NCBI GenBank assembly: GCA_954871275.1
Contig: OX940980.1
Location: 30,087,189-30,151,188, forward strand
DNA length: 64,000 nucleotides
DNA from: Leptopterna dolabrata
Taxonomy: Eukaryota; Arthropoda; Insecta; Hemiptera; Miridae
Direction of reading: 5' to 3'
Positions 19,499 to 30,466 of this stretch are shown piece after piece; within the stretch, counting starts at the first letter, position 1; every line of letters begins with the position of its first letter. The translations under genes were made by a program, and so were the position numbers. The notes beneath the pieces are model-generated. The model searched no databases, was not told where the DNA came from, and saw only the letters and a list, made by a program, of their open reading frames with translations.

Positions 19499-20087
19499 AC
19501 GCTGCAAAGTCCTTGTCACATGGGTTTATTATTCTATTGGACATACCTACAGAAATGATGGCTGTTTATTTATTGTTTCTTTCATGCGTGATAATCGAAA
19601 TAGCTATTTCTGGTGGTTTCCATTAATTTTGGCCCGTAAACACAAATTAGGTTTTTTCTTCTTTTTTACTATCTTTGATCATTGGTAGCGCCATTTAATC
19701 GTCTTGATCCACGTGTTGACACTTTTTCCAGGGTTATTATTCAAACTTATGGTGATTTCAGACGATTTCCCAGGTTTTTCACTCATAAAAAACGCTGCAA
19801 AGTCCTTGTCACATGGGTTTATTATTCTATGGACATACCTACAGAAATGCTGGCTGTTCATTTATTGTTTCTTTTATGCGTAATAATCGAAATAGCTATT
19901 TCTGATGGTTTCCATTAATTTTGGCCCCTAAAACACAAATTAGGTAGGTACGCTTTTTTTTTTCTTTTTTTTTAAAACTATCTTTGATCATTGATAGTGC
20001 CATTTAATCGTCTTGATCACGTGTTGACACTTTTTCTAGTGTTATTATACAAACTGATGGTGATTTCAGACGATTTTCCAGGTTTTT
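19499..20087 (+). repeat. 293-bp tandem unit, two copies (copy B)
   Basis: Duplicate of 4928-5518. It carries one base difference near 19871 and a T-run shorter by 2. Confidence 0.75.
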
Positions 20088-21455
20088 GACTCACGAAAAA
20101 TCAATTTTGGGAGCTGAACATCTGGTAAAACCTCAATTTTCCACTCTTTGGTCAAAATCGACTTCATATTCGGTCTTCTCGTCCCCATAAACATGGAAAA
20201 CGATACCTCTAAAGCTCATGTTACCAACATGTTGCTAAAACGCAAAAAGTACCTATTTTTACACATTTTCACTCACAACACCCCTAGGTATATTCCGATC
20301 GGGCTGAAAAGTATCGGGACACAACTAGGGCCCAAATAGAGCATGTGTGCGAAAGAACGACTTTTTTAGACCGAAAAGCCTGTACACGTGATACGGCGTA
20401 CGGCGGACGGACATTGCATTTTTGGAATCTACGCACCTTGAAACGGAAAATAAAAAATTTTGAGGGGGTGTTATAAAATTTTTTTGCTGAGCGAATACAT
20501 AGGTGTATTATTCACAGAATAATATACCAAAATCAATTTTGGGTGATGAACATTTGGTAGAACTCAATTTTCCACTCTTTGGTCAAAGTTGACTTCATAT
20601 TCGGTCTTCTCGTCCCCAAAAACATGGAAAACGATTTCTCAGAAGCTCGTGTTACTGACATGTTGCTAAAACGCAAAAAGTACCTATTTTTATACACATT
20701 TTCACTCATAACACCCCTGGGTGTATTCCGATCGGGCTGAAAAGTTTCGGGACACAACTAGGGCCCAAATGGAGCATGTGTGCGAAAGAACGACTTTTTT
20801 AGACCGAAAATGAAGCCTGTACACGTGATACGGCGGACGGCGCACGGCGTACCTACGGCGGACGGCGGACGGACATTGCATTTTTGGAATCTACGCACCT
20901 TGAAACGGAAAAGAAAAAAGTTTGAGGGGGTGTTATAAAAATTTTTTGCTGAGCGAATACATAGGTGTGTTACTCACATAATAATAAACCAAAATCAATT
21001 TTGGGTGATGAACATTTGGTAGAACTCAATTTTCCACTCTTTGGTCAAAGTCGACTTCATATTCGGTCTTCTCGTCCCCAAAAACATGGAAAACGATTTC
21101 TCAGAAGCTCGTGTTACTGACATGTTGCTAAAACGCAAAAAGTACCTATTTTTATACACATTTTCACTCATAACACCCCTGGGTGTATTCCGATCGGGCT
21201 GAAAAGTTTCGGGACACAACTAGGGCCCAAATGGAGCATGTGTGCGAAAGAACGACTTTTTTAGACCGAAAATGAAGCCTGTACACGTGATACGGCGGAC
21301 GGCGCACGGCGTACCTACGGCGGACGGCGGACGGACATTGCATTTTTGGAATCTACGCACCTTGAAACGGAAAAGAAAAAAGTTTGAGGGGGTGTTATAA
21401 AAATTTTTTGCTGAGCGAATACATAGGTGTATTATTCACAGAATAATATACCAAA
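20088..21455 (+). repeat. 462-bp satellite, three units (copy B)
   Basis: Duplicate of 5519-6886 with the same unit order and one visible base difference near 20748. Confidence 0.8.
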
Positions 21456-21642
21456 ACACACCTTAAGTGTTTGGAGAATGAGTTACATTGAACCAACAGC
21501 ACTTACAGGTTATTCCTAAGTAGTTAGTAAATACACTTAATGCTACAAAGACGGATTTGTATTTTTATCCTAATTTAAACTTATTTATAACAACACTTTC
21601 GTTATTTTCAAGCTCAAAATATTCTAGAACTAGTTTTTTAAA

Positions 21643-22209
21643 TTATCCTGTTGATATTGATGTCTTGGTTAGGAGCGGTAACTGTTCAAATAGGGCTGGA
21701 GCTAGCCATGGTAATTGTCGAGTGTAGAAATCATTATGTGCCTGTGGTATCTGGAGGACATAGTTGGCATTTGTTCGCGTCGGTCTAATCACCGCTTGCT
21801 TAGTAAATAAATGCAGGTGTTTATGCACATATAAATTAGTTCCGTGAATACAAGCCATTCTGGGAGTGAGAACATCGAAGTGTTAGTATAGGTAACTAGT
21901 TGAAGTACGTTTATGGGAATTAGTTGCAATTCTCAAAACTGTATTCATTGCTATGTTTATACTATTAAAGGTTGACGCATAGTACCTCCCCAGACAATGA
22001 TACCATAAGTTAAAATGCTATATACATGATGCATAATACACCATTTTAAGGTTTTCTTTCGTTAGCCATCTTCGTAGCATCAGAAAGTAGTGCATGGATT
22101 TCGTGATTTTATTCACTAATTCAGCTACATGATCCTTCCACTTGAGATGCTAAATGTAAATGTAGCACCTTTTACTTGTAACATCACTGAAAATTAATAA
22201 TGGCACATT
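21643..22209 (-). pseudogene. Non-LTR reverse-transcriptase fragment (copy B)
   Basis: Duplicate of 7074-7640 with the same frameshift and stop, so it was already dead before the duplication. Confidence 0.6.
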
Positions 22210-23388
22210 CTTCCTCAGTTATTTTTAAAATAAAGTAAATCAGAATGAGCGTAACATGAAATTTATAGATGAATTCGAACAATATTAATTTGTTTGGCAT
22301 TTTATTCTATTTAGTTTGGGTACTGAAACTATAAATCATTTCCTACAAACGTGCGTTTCTATCACAATATTGACTTATCTTGGTTTTGAGTTTGCATTTC
22401 ACAGGCATTCCTTAGAAGAAACATTTTGGAATACACATCGCTAATACGTCTCAACATCTTTTGGAAGTTGAACTGCAATTCCAGAAAAATTTCGTTACCT
22501 CATTGGTAAGTCATCTAGGTACATGTAATGAGGTACTTACATGTACCTACTTACATGACAGTGCCGGCTCCACAGTTTCGCAGTTCAAAATCTTCTAACG
22601 GTAATTGCGCGTAAGTGGACACTTCCTCCTAACATATTTCCCACATCCCGAATCACAACTGGAAGTTATGAGCATCAACCTGTGTAACTGAAACAACCAC
22701 GTGCGAGTGGATAGATAGAACCAACGATTTACTGTCCACATGGACGCGTATTTACCTAATGGAATTTCAAATTGTACCTATATTATTCAATTGAGATTTA
22801 TTTTGAACTGGTTAATGACGGTTAAAGAACCTTAATAGGTACCTAATTGATTCATGTTAGACCAGCAGGTTGCTAAAAACGTTGCTGTTTCGAAAAGTAC
22901 CCACTTGAAAGAGCACAATAGGTACTACCTATAATGAATTTTGCGTACCTACCTAAATATCCATATCATTTCTTTAGATAGGCCATAGTCCCATACGATG
23001 ATGCGACTTTAACTGATAAGATAAATAATTTGTCGATACCACCTATGGATGCAACCTACTGTTGGATCCGCTGACCAAGGCATTACGTAGGGCGAACCTG
23101 TAATAGGCGACACTACCTGTTATGACATTTTTAATAATTTCGTCATAGGTTGCTACATAGTCGTTATAGATAACTTCTTTTCGTGATGACGAAGGATTCT
23201 CTAAATTTGAAGGATTTTAAGAACACAATTCCATCTACTAAAAAAAAACCGTGTCTTTTTACTGGCATATTAATGGCTCATTACCAGGGGCCTCAACATT
23301 GGTAATGACTTTAACATTTATAGATAAATAGCTGTAGCCGTCATGTGTTGCAATAACACCCAAAGAAAGAAAGTTTTTGTGTTTTAAT

Positions 23389-23629
23389 TCTGTTTACTGA
23401 AGTGCTTTTGGCTACACATTATGGTTTGTTTTTCCATCTGATGCGTACACGAATAAATCAGGTTTTCCGACGCGTGAGCAGGCCACATACAACTGAGGCG
23501 TGTTTCAGCTGTGTGAAGCGTGGATTTCCCAGTTTATTCCATACATTTGTAGCGATTGTCCCTGTGCTTTGCTGACGGTTATTGGAAATGCGAGTCACAG
23601 TGGAAACAGCAAAAATTTGAATTCGAATG
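23389..23629 (-). pseudogene. Helitron helicase C-terminal part (copy B, left of the insertion)
   Basis: Same as 8820-9060: SKAQGQSL and QLYVACSRVGKPD motifs, with stops. It joins to 30467-30745 across the retrotransposon: the minus-strand reading HIQIIPTD / PFEFKFLLFP is continuous once the element and one GAATG are removed. Confidence 0.8.
23625..23629 (+). other. Target-site duplication GAATG (left)
   Basis: GAATG immediately before the LTR at 23630, repeated at 30462-30466 immediately after the other LTR. Five base pairs is usual for Gypsy-type integrases. Confidence 0.9.
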
Positions 23630-24243
23630 TGTGATGAATTTGAATTTATCATCACGGTGGCGTGAAGGAGTAAATAGAGGAGAGCGAGGGAATTTCACCT
23701 AGGCGGCGGTAATCCACCGATGTAGGTGAGAGGAAGGAAGTTCACCTAGGCGGCGGTGATCCACCGATGTAGGTGAGTGGAAGGAATCTCGTCTAGGCGG
23801 CGGTAATCCACCGATGTAGGCGAGAGGAAGGAAATTCACCTAGGCGGCGGTAATCCACCGATGTAGGTGAAGGAAGGTGCTTGTCTAGGCGGCGGATATC
23901 CACCGATGTAGACAAGGGGAAAAGGTAGGAGGTGAATTCCCAGAGCGGCGGATACCACCAGGCATCTGGGAAGAGTAAGGTAGAAGAGAGAGAAGAGAGA
24001 GCTGGTTAGAGGAAGTGTCGAATGAATCTAAAGCTCCAGGATCCAGGGTTATATAGGACTTGGAGGCCTCTCCCTCCAGCTCCCTGTTGGGAGCTGGTAG
24101 TGGGGCTCCAGGTTGTGTCCCCTGGATTCTGTTGCCTGTCTCCCCACTCAGATGTTTATTTAGCGGAAGGTAAGTTTTACATACGAATATTGGTGAGAGC
24201 TTTAAGGTTGCTAGTGGAGTGTTCCCGGGAGGGACTCACGACA
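23630..24243 (-). repeat. 3' LTR of copy B element
   Basis: 614 bp. Hairpin array at 23695-23971, TATATAA at 24049-24055. Just inside it a GGGGGGA tract (minus strand, 24254-24248) is the polypurine-tract candidate. Confidence 0.9.
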
Positions 24244-24890
24244 GAGGTCCCCCCAGTTCGAACCAATGTTTGAGATAGCTGAAGGCTCAAGGTGACAGGG
24301 GCTGAGGGCTGCGGAAACAAGAGGGGAGCTGAAGGCGCAAGTTGACAGAAGCTGAAGGCTGAAGCAAACAATGGAAGTGCTGAAGGCAGAAGTGTGACCG
24401 GTTGTGACTTAATTCTAGGGTTTATATAAAGATAGCGTGACATAGAGTACATAGTAAGGAAGTAGTAAGTAAGTAGTAAGACATAAGAAGTAGCAAGTAG
24501 GATGACAGTATGACAAAATTGATGGTGGGACAAGCAGTGGAGGAGTATGTACAATGGTGATGAGGATAACGATGGTGATGAGAAATGACAAAATTGATGG
24601 AGGGACAATTACTGGAGGAATATGTACAATGGTGATGAGGCTGATGATGATGATGAGTAGAGCAATATGTACAAAAATTTATAAGCTAGTTACATTGGTA
24701 TTTACATGGTATTTACATTGGTATTTACATTGGTATTTACAATTTGTATTCATAGTTGTAGGGGAGACAGATTGGAGCGGGGTTGTGAAATCCGCCGTTC
24801 CCTGGGTGTGGATAGTGTGCAGTGTAATGTGGTGAGTGTGTAATGATGGTGAGGTGATGGGGTGAGAGAGGCGACTCCCTCTAACAGTCT
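24244..24890 (-). other. 3' non-coding region of copy B element
   Basis: Same repeats as 9675-10321 (GACAAAATTGATGG units, TTTACATTGGTA units). No gene. Confidence 0.6.
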
Positions 24891-27800
24891 TCACGTTAGT
24901 GAAGGGCGGCGGTGAAGGGGAAGAGCCGGTGGGAGCCGGTACCCGGGACGTCGCGGAGGTGGGCGGCGACGTTGGGGTCCGGTGGGCGAAATGGAGGCGA
25001 TGTGTGGCGTTTGTGGTGTAGGGGTGGTCGGGTGAGTGGTGTGGGGCGAAGTGTCTGGGAGGACGGGGGCTGGTTTACATCGGGCGAGGGGTACAGTGTG
25101 GGGCTTCCCGTCAATTAACAGGGTAGCCGTGGTGTTTGTGGAGCGGATGACGTGGAAGGGCCCGGCGTAGAGAGGTTGAAATGTTTTGTGGATGCCGGGC
25201 TCCTTCAAGTACATGTGAGTGGCTGTGTAAAAACGTGTGGGATAGGTGGTGTCGTTGTGTGGTGTTGTTGTGCGGAGTGGTTCCCTGTTAATTGACGGGG
25301 TGGGGTGTGGGGTGAAGATGTCGGCTGGCAAACGTAGAGGGTCTCGAAAAGCGTGTTGTGCGGGACTTGTGTTGTCTGAAGGACGGGCGGAAGTGCGGAG
25401 GCTAAGTAAGACGTAGGGGAGGGTTTTGGTCCATGAGGGAGATGTGGCTGATGTGGAGATGGCTTGCTTGAGGACCGAGTGCCACCGCTCTATTTTCCCG
25501 TTGGATTGAGGGTGATAAGGAGTGGTGCGGATTTTCTGAATCCCGAGGGAACGGAGCAGGTCGGCAAAGTGGGCTGATTCAAACTGCCTCCCCTGATCGA
25601 CCGTGAGTGTCCGCGGACAGCCGTAGCGGCTGATCCATTGATTGAGGAAGGCCGCGGCGACGGCGTCCGCGGTAATGTGGGCGAGTGGGATACACTCAAC
25701 CCAATTGGTCGCACGGTCGATCATGGTGAGGCAGTACCTCTTCCCCTCGGAGGGGGGAAGAGGGCCGACCAGATCCAAGTGGACATGTTCCCACGGGAGG
25801 GAGTCGGGGATGGTTTGAGGAGGTACATGGGGGTGAGCCGAGACCTTAAATTGCTGGCACTTCTGGCACCCTAGAACCCAGGTACGGATATCCGTGTTCA
25901 TATGGGGCCAGAAGTACCGCGTCTTGATGAGATCCCGGCTCGCCCGAATGCCGGGATGATGGAGGGAGTGGTAATGGAGGAACAACTGCCTCCTCAGCTC
26001 CGGTGGGACGTACGGGCGCGGTGAATCGGCCGATACGTCGCACCAGAGATCGAGGGGAGGCAGTTGTTCCAATTTGGAGGCGGAGATGAGGTTGGAAAGT
26101 GCGGGATCGGAAGTAGGATTTTGGTGGTGTTTGAGGGTTTGTGGGGAAGGGAAGGGCAGTAACTCCGCCACCGGCGCAGGGGTGGGGCGGGAGAGGGCGT
26201 CGGCGACGCAGTTGTCGGCCCCCGGCAAATAACGAATATCGGACGTAAACTGTCCGATAAATTCGAGTTGCCGGAGGCGACGGGGGGAGGCTGATTTACG
26301 GTTTTGGAGGAGGGCGTGTGTGAGGGGCTTATGGTCGGTGACGACAGAGAACTGCCTGCCCTCCACGAAGTCACGGAAGTGTTTGATGGCTTCGTGGATG
26401 GCGAGGAGTTCTCTGTCAAAGGTGGAGTAATTTTTTTGTGTTGGGGACAGAGTTTTAGAGAAGAAGCCGAGGGGTTGGGGGGTGGCGCCGGTGTGTTGGT
26501 GGAGTACTGCCCCTATGGCCCAGTCGGACGCATCCGTGGTGATGGAGAGGGGGGCATGGGGATCGGGATGGGCCAATAGAGCGGCGTCTACTAGGTCCTG
26601 TTTGCATGTTTGAAAGGCGGTTGTGAGGGTGGGGGTCCAGGAAATGGGGCGGTTATCGTTTTTCTTGGCCGGTTGTGGGATAGCGTGTATGAGTGGTTGT
26701 TGATGTTGTGCTGCGTGTTTGATGTGTCTACGATAAAAGTTCAACATACCCAGGAAACGGCGGAGTTCTGAGACAGTGCGGGGTTGTGGGAAGTCGGTGA
26801 GGGTGTGCACTTTGTCTGGTAGGGGTTTGATCCCGTCGGACGAAACTTGGTGGCCAAGGCAGCGGACGGAGGGTTGGGCGAGAACACATTTCGGAGAGTT
26901 TATGGTGAGGCCCTCGGCGGCGAAGATGTCGAGTACCTGTTTCAGGTGTGCTAGGTGTTCTTTCGGGTCCCGGGAAGCGATCAGTACGTCGTCCAAGAAA
27001 CAGAAGACGAAGGGTAGTCCCCGGAGAATGTTGTCCATGTAACGCTGCCATGTCTGGGCAGCGTTACGGAGGCCGAAACCCATCTTAATATATTCGAACA
27101 GGCCGAAAGGGGTGATGATGGCTGTCTTGGGTACGTCAGGAGGGTAGATGTGAATGTGGTGGAAGGCTCTAGAGATGTCGAGTGTTGAAAAGATGGTTGT
27201 GTTGTGGAGGTGGGAAGAGAAGTCTCGGAGATGCGGGACGTTGTAGAGATCTGGGGTTGTTTTTGCATTGAGACGGCGGTAGTCGCCGCAGGGGCGGATA
27301 TCCCCGTTAGGCTTCTGCACAATATGTAGTGGAGAAGCCCACGGGGATTTGGAGGGTCGGATAATGCCTTCTTTGATGAGGTTGTCGAAGTGTTTTCGTG
27401 CTTGGGATAGTTGGAGGGGGTGGAGGCGGCGTGCTTTGGCGGATATTGGGGGGCCAGAGGTTTCAATATAGTGCTGGGTCTGTGAGATGTGTGCCGAGGG
27501 GCGGCGCTGGGGTTTGTACTGTAGGAGAAGTTGTTCAAATTGGGATGGGGGGCGATCTACAGCATGGATAAACCCGGGGATGGGTTTCTGGGTGGAGGGG
27601 TCGAGCAGGCGCGCGTTCCGGACGTCAACCTGGAGGCCGAAATATGCGAGGAAGTCGGCCCCCAGGATAGCTTTCTCTACGTCCGCCACGGTAAATTCCC
27701 ACTCGTACGCGAGCCCGCTCATATGGATCGATGAGCGGTACGTCCCGTACGAGGGGATAGTGGTACCGTTGGCGGCGTAGAGGAGTTGCCGGTAACAACG

Positions 27801-28616
27801 CGCCTGTCGCCGGAGAATGTTATTTGGGAAGATGGAGAGCGCCGCCCCTGTGTCGACGAGGAACGGGACATTAGTTTTAGAACATTTGAGGAACAGGCGT
27901 TGGTGAGCTGGGGCGGCGTGCGGCAAAATGGCTGAGGTGTTGGGGTCTGTCGGATGGGAGGGGCTTGTTTCGTCCGAGGTGATGGGCGGGTGCGATGGTG
28001 GTGGTTGGTCCTCCGCGAAGGAGACACGGGGTGATTTTTTGCCGTTCCGGGGAGGGGGAACGGTAGTGGCGGCGCGAGTGGCGGCCGGAGGGGTGGTTGC
28101 CTTGGGGGCGGGGTTGGAGGGTCCGTTCCGTGGTGGGGGAACGGTAGCGGCGGCGTTAGTGGCGGCCGGAAGGGTGGCTGCCCTGGAGGCGGGCTTGGAG
28201 GGGCCGTTCCGGGGTGGGGGAACGGTAGTGGCGGCGCTAGTGGCGGCCGGAAGGGTGGCTGCCCTGGAGGCGGGCTTGGAGGGGCCGTTCCGGGGTGGGG
28301 GAACGGTAGCGGCGGCGCTAGTGGCGGCCGGAAGGGTGGCTGCCCTGGAGGCGGGCTTGGAGGGGCCGTTCCGGGGTGGGGGGTCAGTTGATGGAGAGGT
28401 GGCGTGTTTTGCGGCGCCGGCAGATGCGGGCGGGAGGTTGGCAGCTGTGGCGGCGGCGTAGGAGGGGTAGCGAGGCTTGGTGGTGGTGGTGTGAATGCGG
28501 GCGGGGAGGGGTTGGTGGTGGTCCCCCCCGTGTTGGCGAGGAGGGGGGCCCGCCGGATTTACCGGCGGGCGTCCGCGTTTCCCTGCTTGGAGGAGTAGGA
28601 GCAGGGGGGCTGGCAT
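24891..28616 (-). CDS. pol: Retrotransposon Pol polyprotein, intact (copy B)
   Basis: 1241 residues, the same protein as 10322-14047 with all protease (DTG), RT (FLDDV), RNase H (TDASD) and integrase (HHCC, D-D-E, GPF) landmarks. The frame is open. However, the frameshifted gag of this copy stops at 28638, before the slippery site at 28583-28577. Pol could therefore not be made from this copy by the normal -1 slip unless the extra G in gag is a sequencing error. Confidence 0.95.
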   Translation of the reverse strand: MPAPLLLLLQAGKRGRPPVNPAGPPPRQHGGDHHQPLPARIHTTTTKPRYPSYAAATAANLPPASAGAAKHATSPSTDPPPRNGPSKPASRAATLPAATSAAATVPPPRNGPSKPASRAATLPAATSAATTVPPPRNGPSKPASRAATLPAATNAAATVPPPRNGPSNPAPKATTPPAATRAATTVPPPRNGKKSPRVSFAEDQPPPSHPPITSDETSPSHPTDPNTSAILPHAAPAHQRLFLKCSKTNVPFLVDTGAALSIFPNNILRRQARCYRQLLYAANGTTIPSYGTYRSSIHMSGLAYEWEFTVADVEKAILGADFLAYFGLQVDVRNARLLDPSTQKPIPGFIHAVDRPPSQFEQLLLQYKPQRRPSAHISQTQHYIETSGPPISAKARRLHPLQLSQARKHFDNLIKEGIIRPSKSPWASPLHIVQKPNGDIRPCGDYRRLNAKTTPDLYNVPHLRDFSSHLHNTTIFSTLDISRAFHHIHIYPPDVPKTAIITPFGLFEYIKMGFGLRNAAQTWQRYMDNILRGLPFVFCFLDDVLIASRDPKEHLAHLKQVLDIFAAEGLTINSPKCVLAQPSVRCLGHQVSSDGIKPLPDKVHTLTDFPQPRTVSELRRFLGMLNFYRRHIKHAAQHQQPLIHAIPQPAKKNDNRPISWTPTLTTAFQTCKQDLVDAALLAHPDPHAPLSITTDASDWAIGAVLHQHTGATPQPLGFFSKTLSPTQKNYSTFDRELLAIHEAIKHFRDFVEGRQFSVVTDHKPLTHALLQNRKSASPRRLRQLEFIGQFTSDIRYLPGADNCVADALSRPTPAPVAELLPFPSPQTLKHHQNPTSDPALSNLISASKLEQLPPLDLWCDVSADSPRPYVPPELRRQLFLHYHSLHHPGIRASRDLIKTRYFWPHMNTDIRTWVLGCQKCQQFKVSAHPHVPPQTIPDSLPWEHVHLDLVGPLPPSEGKRYCLTMIDRATNWVECIPLAHITADAVAAAFLNQWISRYGCPRTLTVDQGRQFESAHFADLLRSLGIQKIRTTPYHPQSNGKIERWHSVLKQAISTSATSPSWTKTLPYVLLSLRTSARPSDNTSPAQHAFRDPLRLPADIFTPHPTPSINREPLRTTTPHNDTTYPTRFYTATHMYLKEPGIHKTFQPLYAGPFHVIRSTNTTATLLIDGKPHTVPLARCKPAPVLPDTSPHTTHPTTPTPQTPHIASISPTGPQRRRPPPRRPGYRLPPALPLHRRPSLT
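28548..28583 (-). promoter_or_regulatory. -1 frameshift signal (copy B)
   Basis: Identical to copy A: GGGAAAC at 28583-28577, 6-nt spacer, 9-bp hairpin 28570-28548 with TAAAT loop. Confidence 0.88.
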
Positions 28617-28637
28617 TTGCGGGCCTCCCCACCGAAG

Positions 28638-29597
28638 TTAACATGGTAGAAACATCGGTGGGGGGGGTCCGCTGGGAGGTAGGTCCTGGTGGGGCGCGCG
28701 GAGGAGGAGGGAGTTGCCGTGGCGGGGGAACTCCCTCGTCGTTGCTGAGTGGGGGAGATGGTGCGGCGGTCGGCCGAGCGCTGGCGTCGGTGGTCGGCGG
28801 AGGGGGCTGGCCGGCGGTCGATGGAGAGGGAGCGGCGCCGGTGGAGGGAGGGGGGCCGGCGGCGCTCTTGTGACGGCGTCCGGTCCCTGCGCGGGGTGGG
28901 GGGTGCGGGGTGCGGCGACTTCCGTGACGCCGGCGGCTGCGGCGAGGTCGTGGACTGTGTCGGCGAGACGGAGTAGCGGCTCGTCCGGGCCGTCGAGGTG
29001 GCTGGCGAGCGCCATCTGGATGGGGTGGGGGAGGGCTCGCAGCCAGAAAGTCCGTGCGATGTCGGCCGTCACTACGTCGTGCAGCTGATGACGTAGGCGA
29101 CGGTATAGATGGGAGGGCTTCAAATCGCCGAGATGTTGGGGTTGGGATAGCGCTGCGACACGTGCGATCTTGGAAGGTTGGTATAAATTGACGAGGCGGA
29201 TGCGGAGGTCGTCGTAGGCGGCCGTGGCGTCGGGGGAGATGTCTGACGTCTGCAGGAGGATCTCATACGGGAGTATAGAGATGATGCGGGAGTAGCGGGT
29301 ACGTTGGCTGCGGATGTTGGCGGCCGAAAACGCAGCGTCGACCTGGAAGAACCAGAGTGCGGGGTCGTGCGTGTAGAAGGGGGGCAGCGACAGCGGGAAC
29401 GACGCCGAGGCCGTAGTGACGTTGGCGGCGGCGTGTGCGGCAGCTGCAGCGGCGGCGGCAGCGGCGGCGTCGGATGCGGTAGAGCCGGGCGGCGAGAGGC
29501 TGGTGAAGGGGTTGTCGGTTGCGTCAGATGTCGCAGCGGTCGGCGGCTGCAACAGGGACGGCCGGAGGAGCGGCGGCGACGGCGAGTTCGGGTCCAT
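28638..29597 (-). pseudogene. gag: Gag with a +1 G frameshift (copy B)
   Basis: Same as the copy A gag from its ATG at 29597 for about 230 residues, but the G-run at 28898-28903 has six Gs instead of five (14329-14333). The frame shifts in the Arg-rich region and ends at 28638 without the CHCC knuckle in frame. This could be a real mutation or a homopolymer error in the assembly. Confidence 0.85.
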
Positions 29598-29831
29598 GGC
29601 TGAGGGGTCTGTAAACAAAATTCAATTTGGGTGAGTTATTGAATTTCAAATTCGCAATTTGCGGCGGCGGATGTGTTTGCGGCGGAGAGTTTGAGAGCTG
29701 TGTGAGCGGTTGCGGGTGGGCCAAAAAATTGCGAATTTATACTGACTATTTTAAATGTGAATTTAAAATTCGGGACACCGAACTAGACTGGGGCGACACA
29801 TGAGGTGGTAGGAGGATAGAAGGTTGGATGA

Positions 29832-29846
29832 ACGTCGGGTTCACCA
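29832..29846 (-). promoter_or_regulatory. Primer-binding site, tRNA-Trp-like (copy B)
   Basis: Minus strand TGGTGAACCCGACGT, separated by one base from the LTR edge at 29848. Confidence 0.7.
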
Positions 29847-29847
29847 C

Positions 29848-30461
29848 TGTGATGAATTTGAATTTATCATCACGGTGGCGTGAAGGAGTAAATAGAGGAG
29901 AGCGAGGGAATTTCACCTAGGCGGCGGTAATCCACCGATGTAGGTGAGAGGAAGGAAGTTCACCTAGGCGGCGGTGATCCACCGATGTAGGTGAGTGGAA
30001 GGAATCTCGTCTAGGCGGCGGTAATCCACCGATGTAGGCGAGAGGAAGGAAATTCACCTAGGCGGCGGTAATCCACCGATGTAGGTGAAGGAAGGTGCTT
30101 GTCTAGGCGGCGGATATCCACCGATGTAGACAAGGGGAAAAGGTAGGAGGTGAATTCCCAGAGCGGCGGATACCACCAGGCATCTGGGAGGAGTAAGGTA
30201 GAAGAGAGAGAAGAGAGAGCTGGTTAGAGGAAGTGTCGAATGAATCTAAAGCTCCAGGATCCAGGGTTATATAGGACTTGGAGGCCTCTCCCTCCAGCTC
30301 CCTGTTGGGAGCTGGTAGTGGGGCTCCAGGTTGTGTCCCCTGGATTCTGTTGCCTGTCTCCCCACTCAGATGTTTATTTAGCGGAAGGTAAGTTTTACAT
30401 ACGAATATTGGTGAGAGCTTTAAGGTTGCTAGTGGAGTGTTCCCGGGAGGGACTCACGACA
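29848..30461 (-). repeat. 5' LTR of copy B element
   Basis: Complete 614-bp LTR with TATATAA at 30267-30273. The six-hairpin array at 29913-30189 would lie in the 5' RNA leader between the transcription start (about 30240) and the primer site. Confidence 0.9.
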
Positions 30462-30466
30462 GAATG
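30462..30466 (+). other. Target-site duplication GAATG (right)
   Basis: Matches 23625-23629. Confidence 0.9.

Larger units (their letters stand above)
17364..29996 (+). repeat. Copy B of the ~12.6 kb tandem duplication
   Basis: Begins at GTTAAATGTTGC, exactly where 2779 lies within R1, so the left part of R1 (2581-2778) is absent. It remains collinear with copy A to 29996 and then continues through the rest of the LTR and into unique Helitron sequence. Its right side is therefore the undisturbed one. Confidence 0.9.
23630..30461 (-). mobile_element. CsRn1-like Ty3/Gypsy LTR retrotransposon, complete copy B
   Basis: 6832 bp, both LTRs 614 bp, flanked by GAATG. The LTRs differ at one position that I can see (A at about 23972 versus G at about 30190), so insertion was recent. 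Pol is intact. Gag has an extra G that shifts its frame before the zinc knuckle. The insertion is within a Helitron helicase. Structurally this is the reference copy of the family in the window. Confidence 0.93.
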
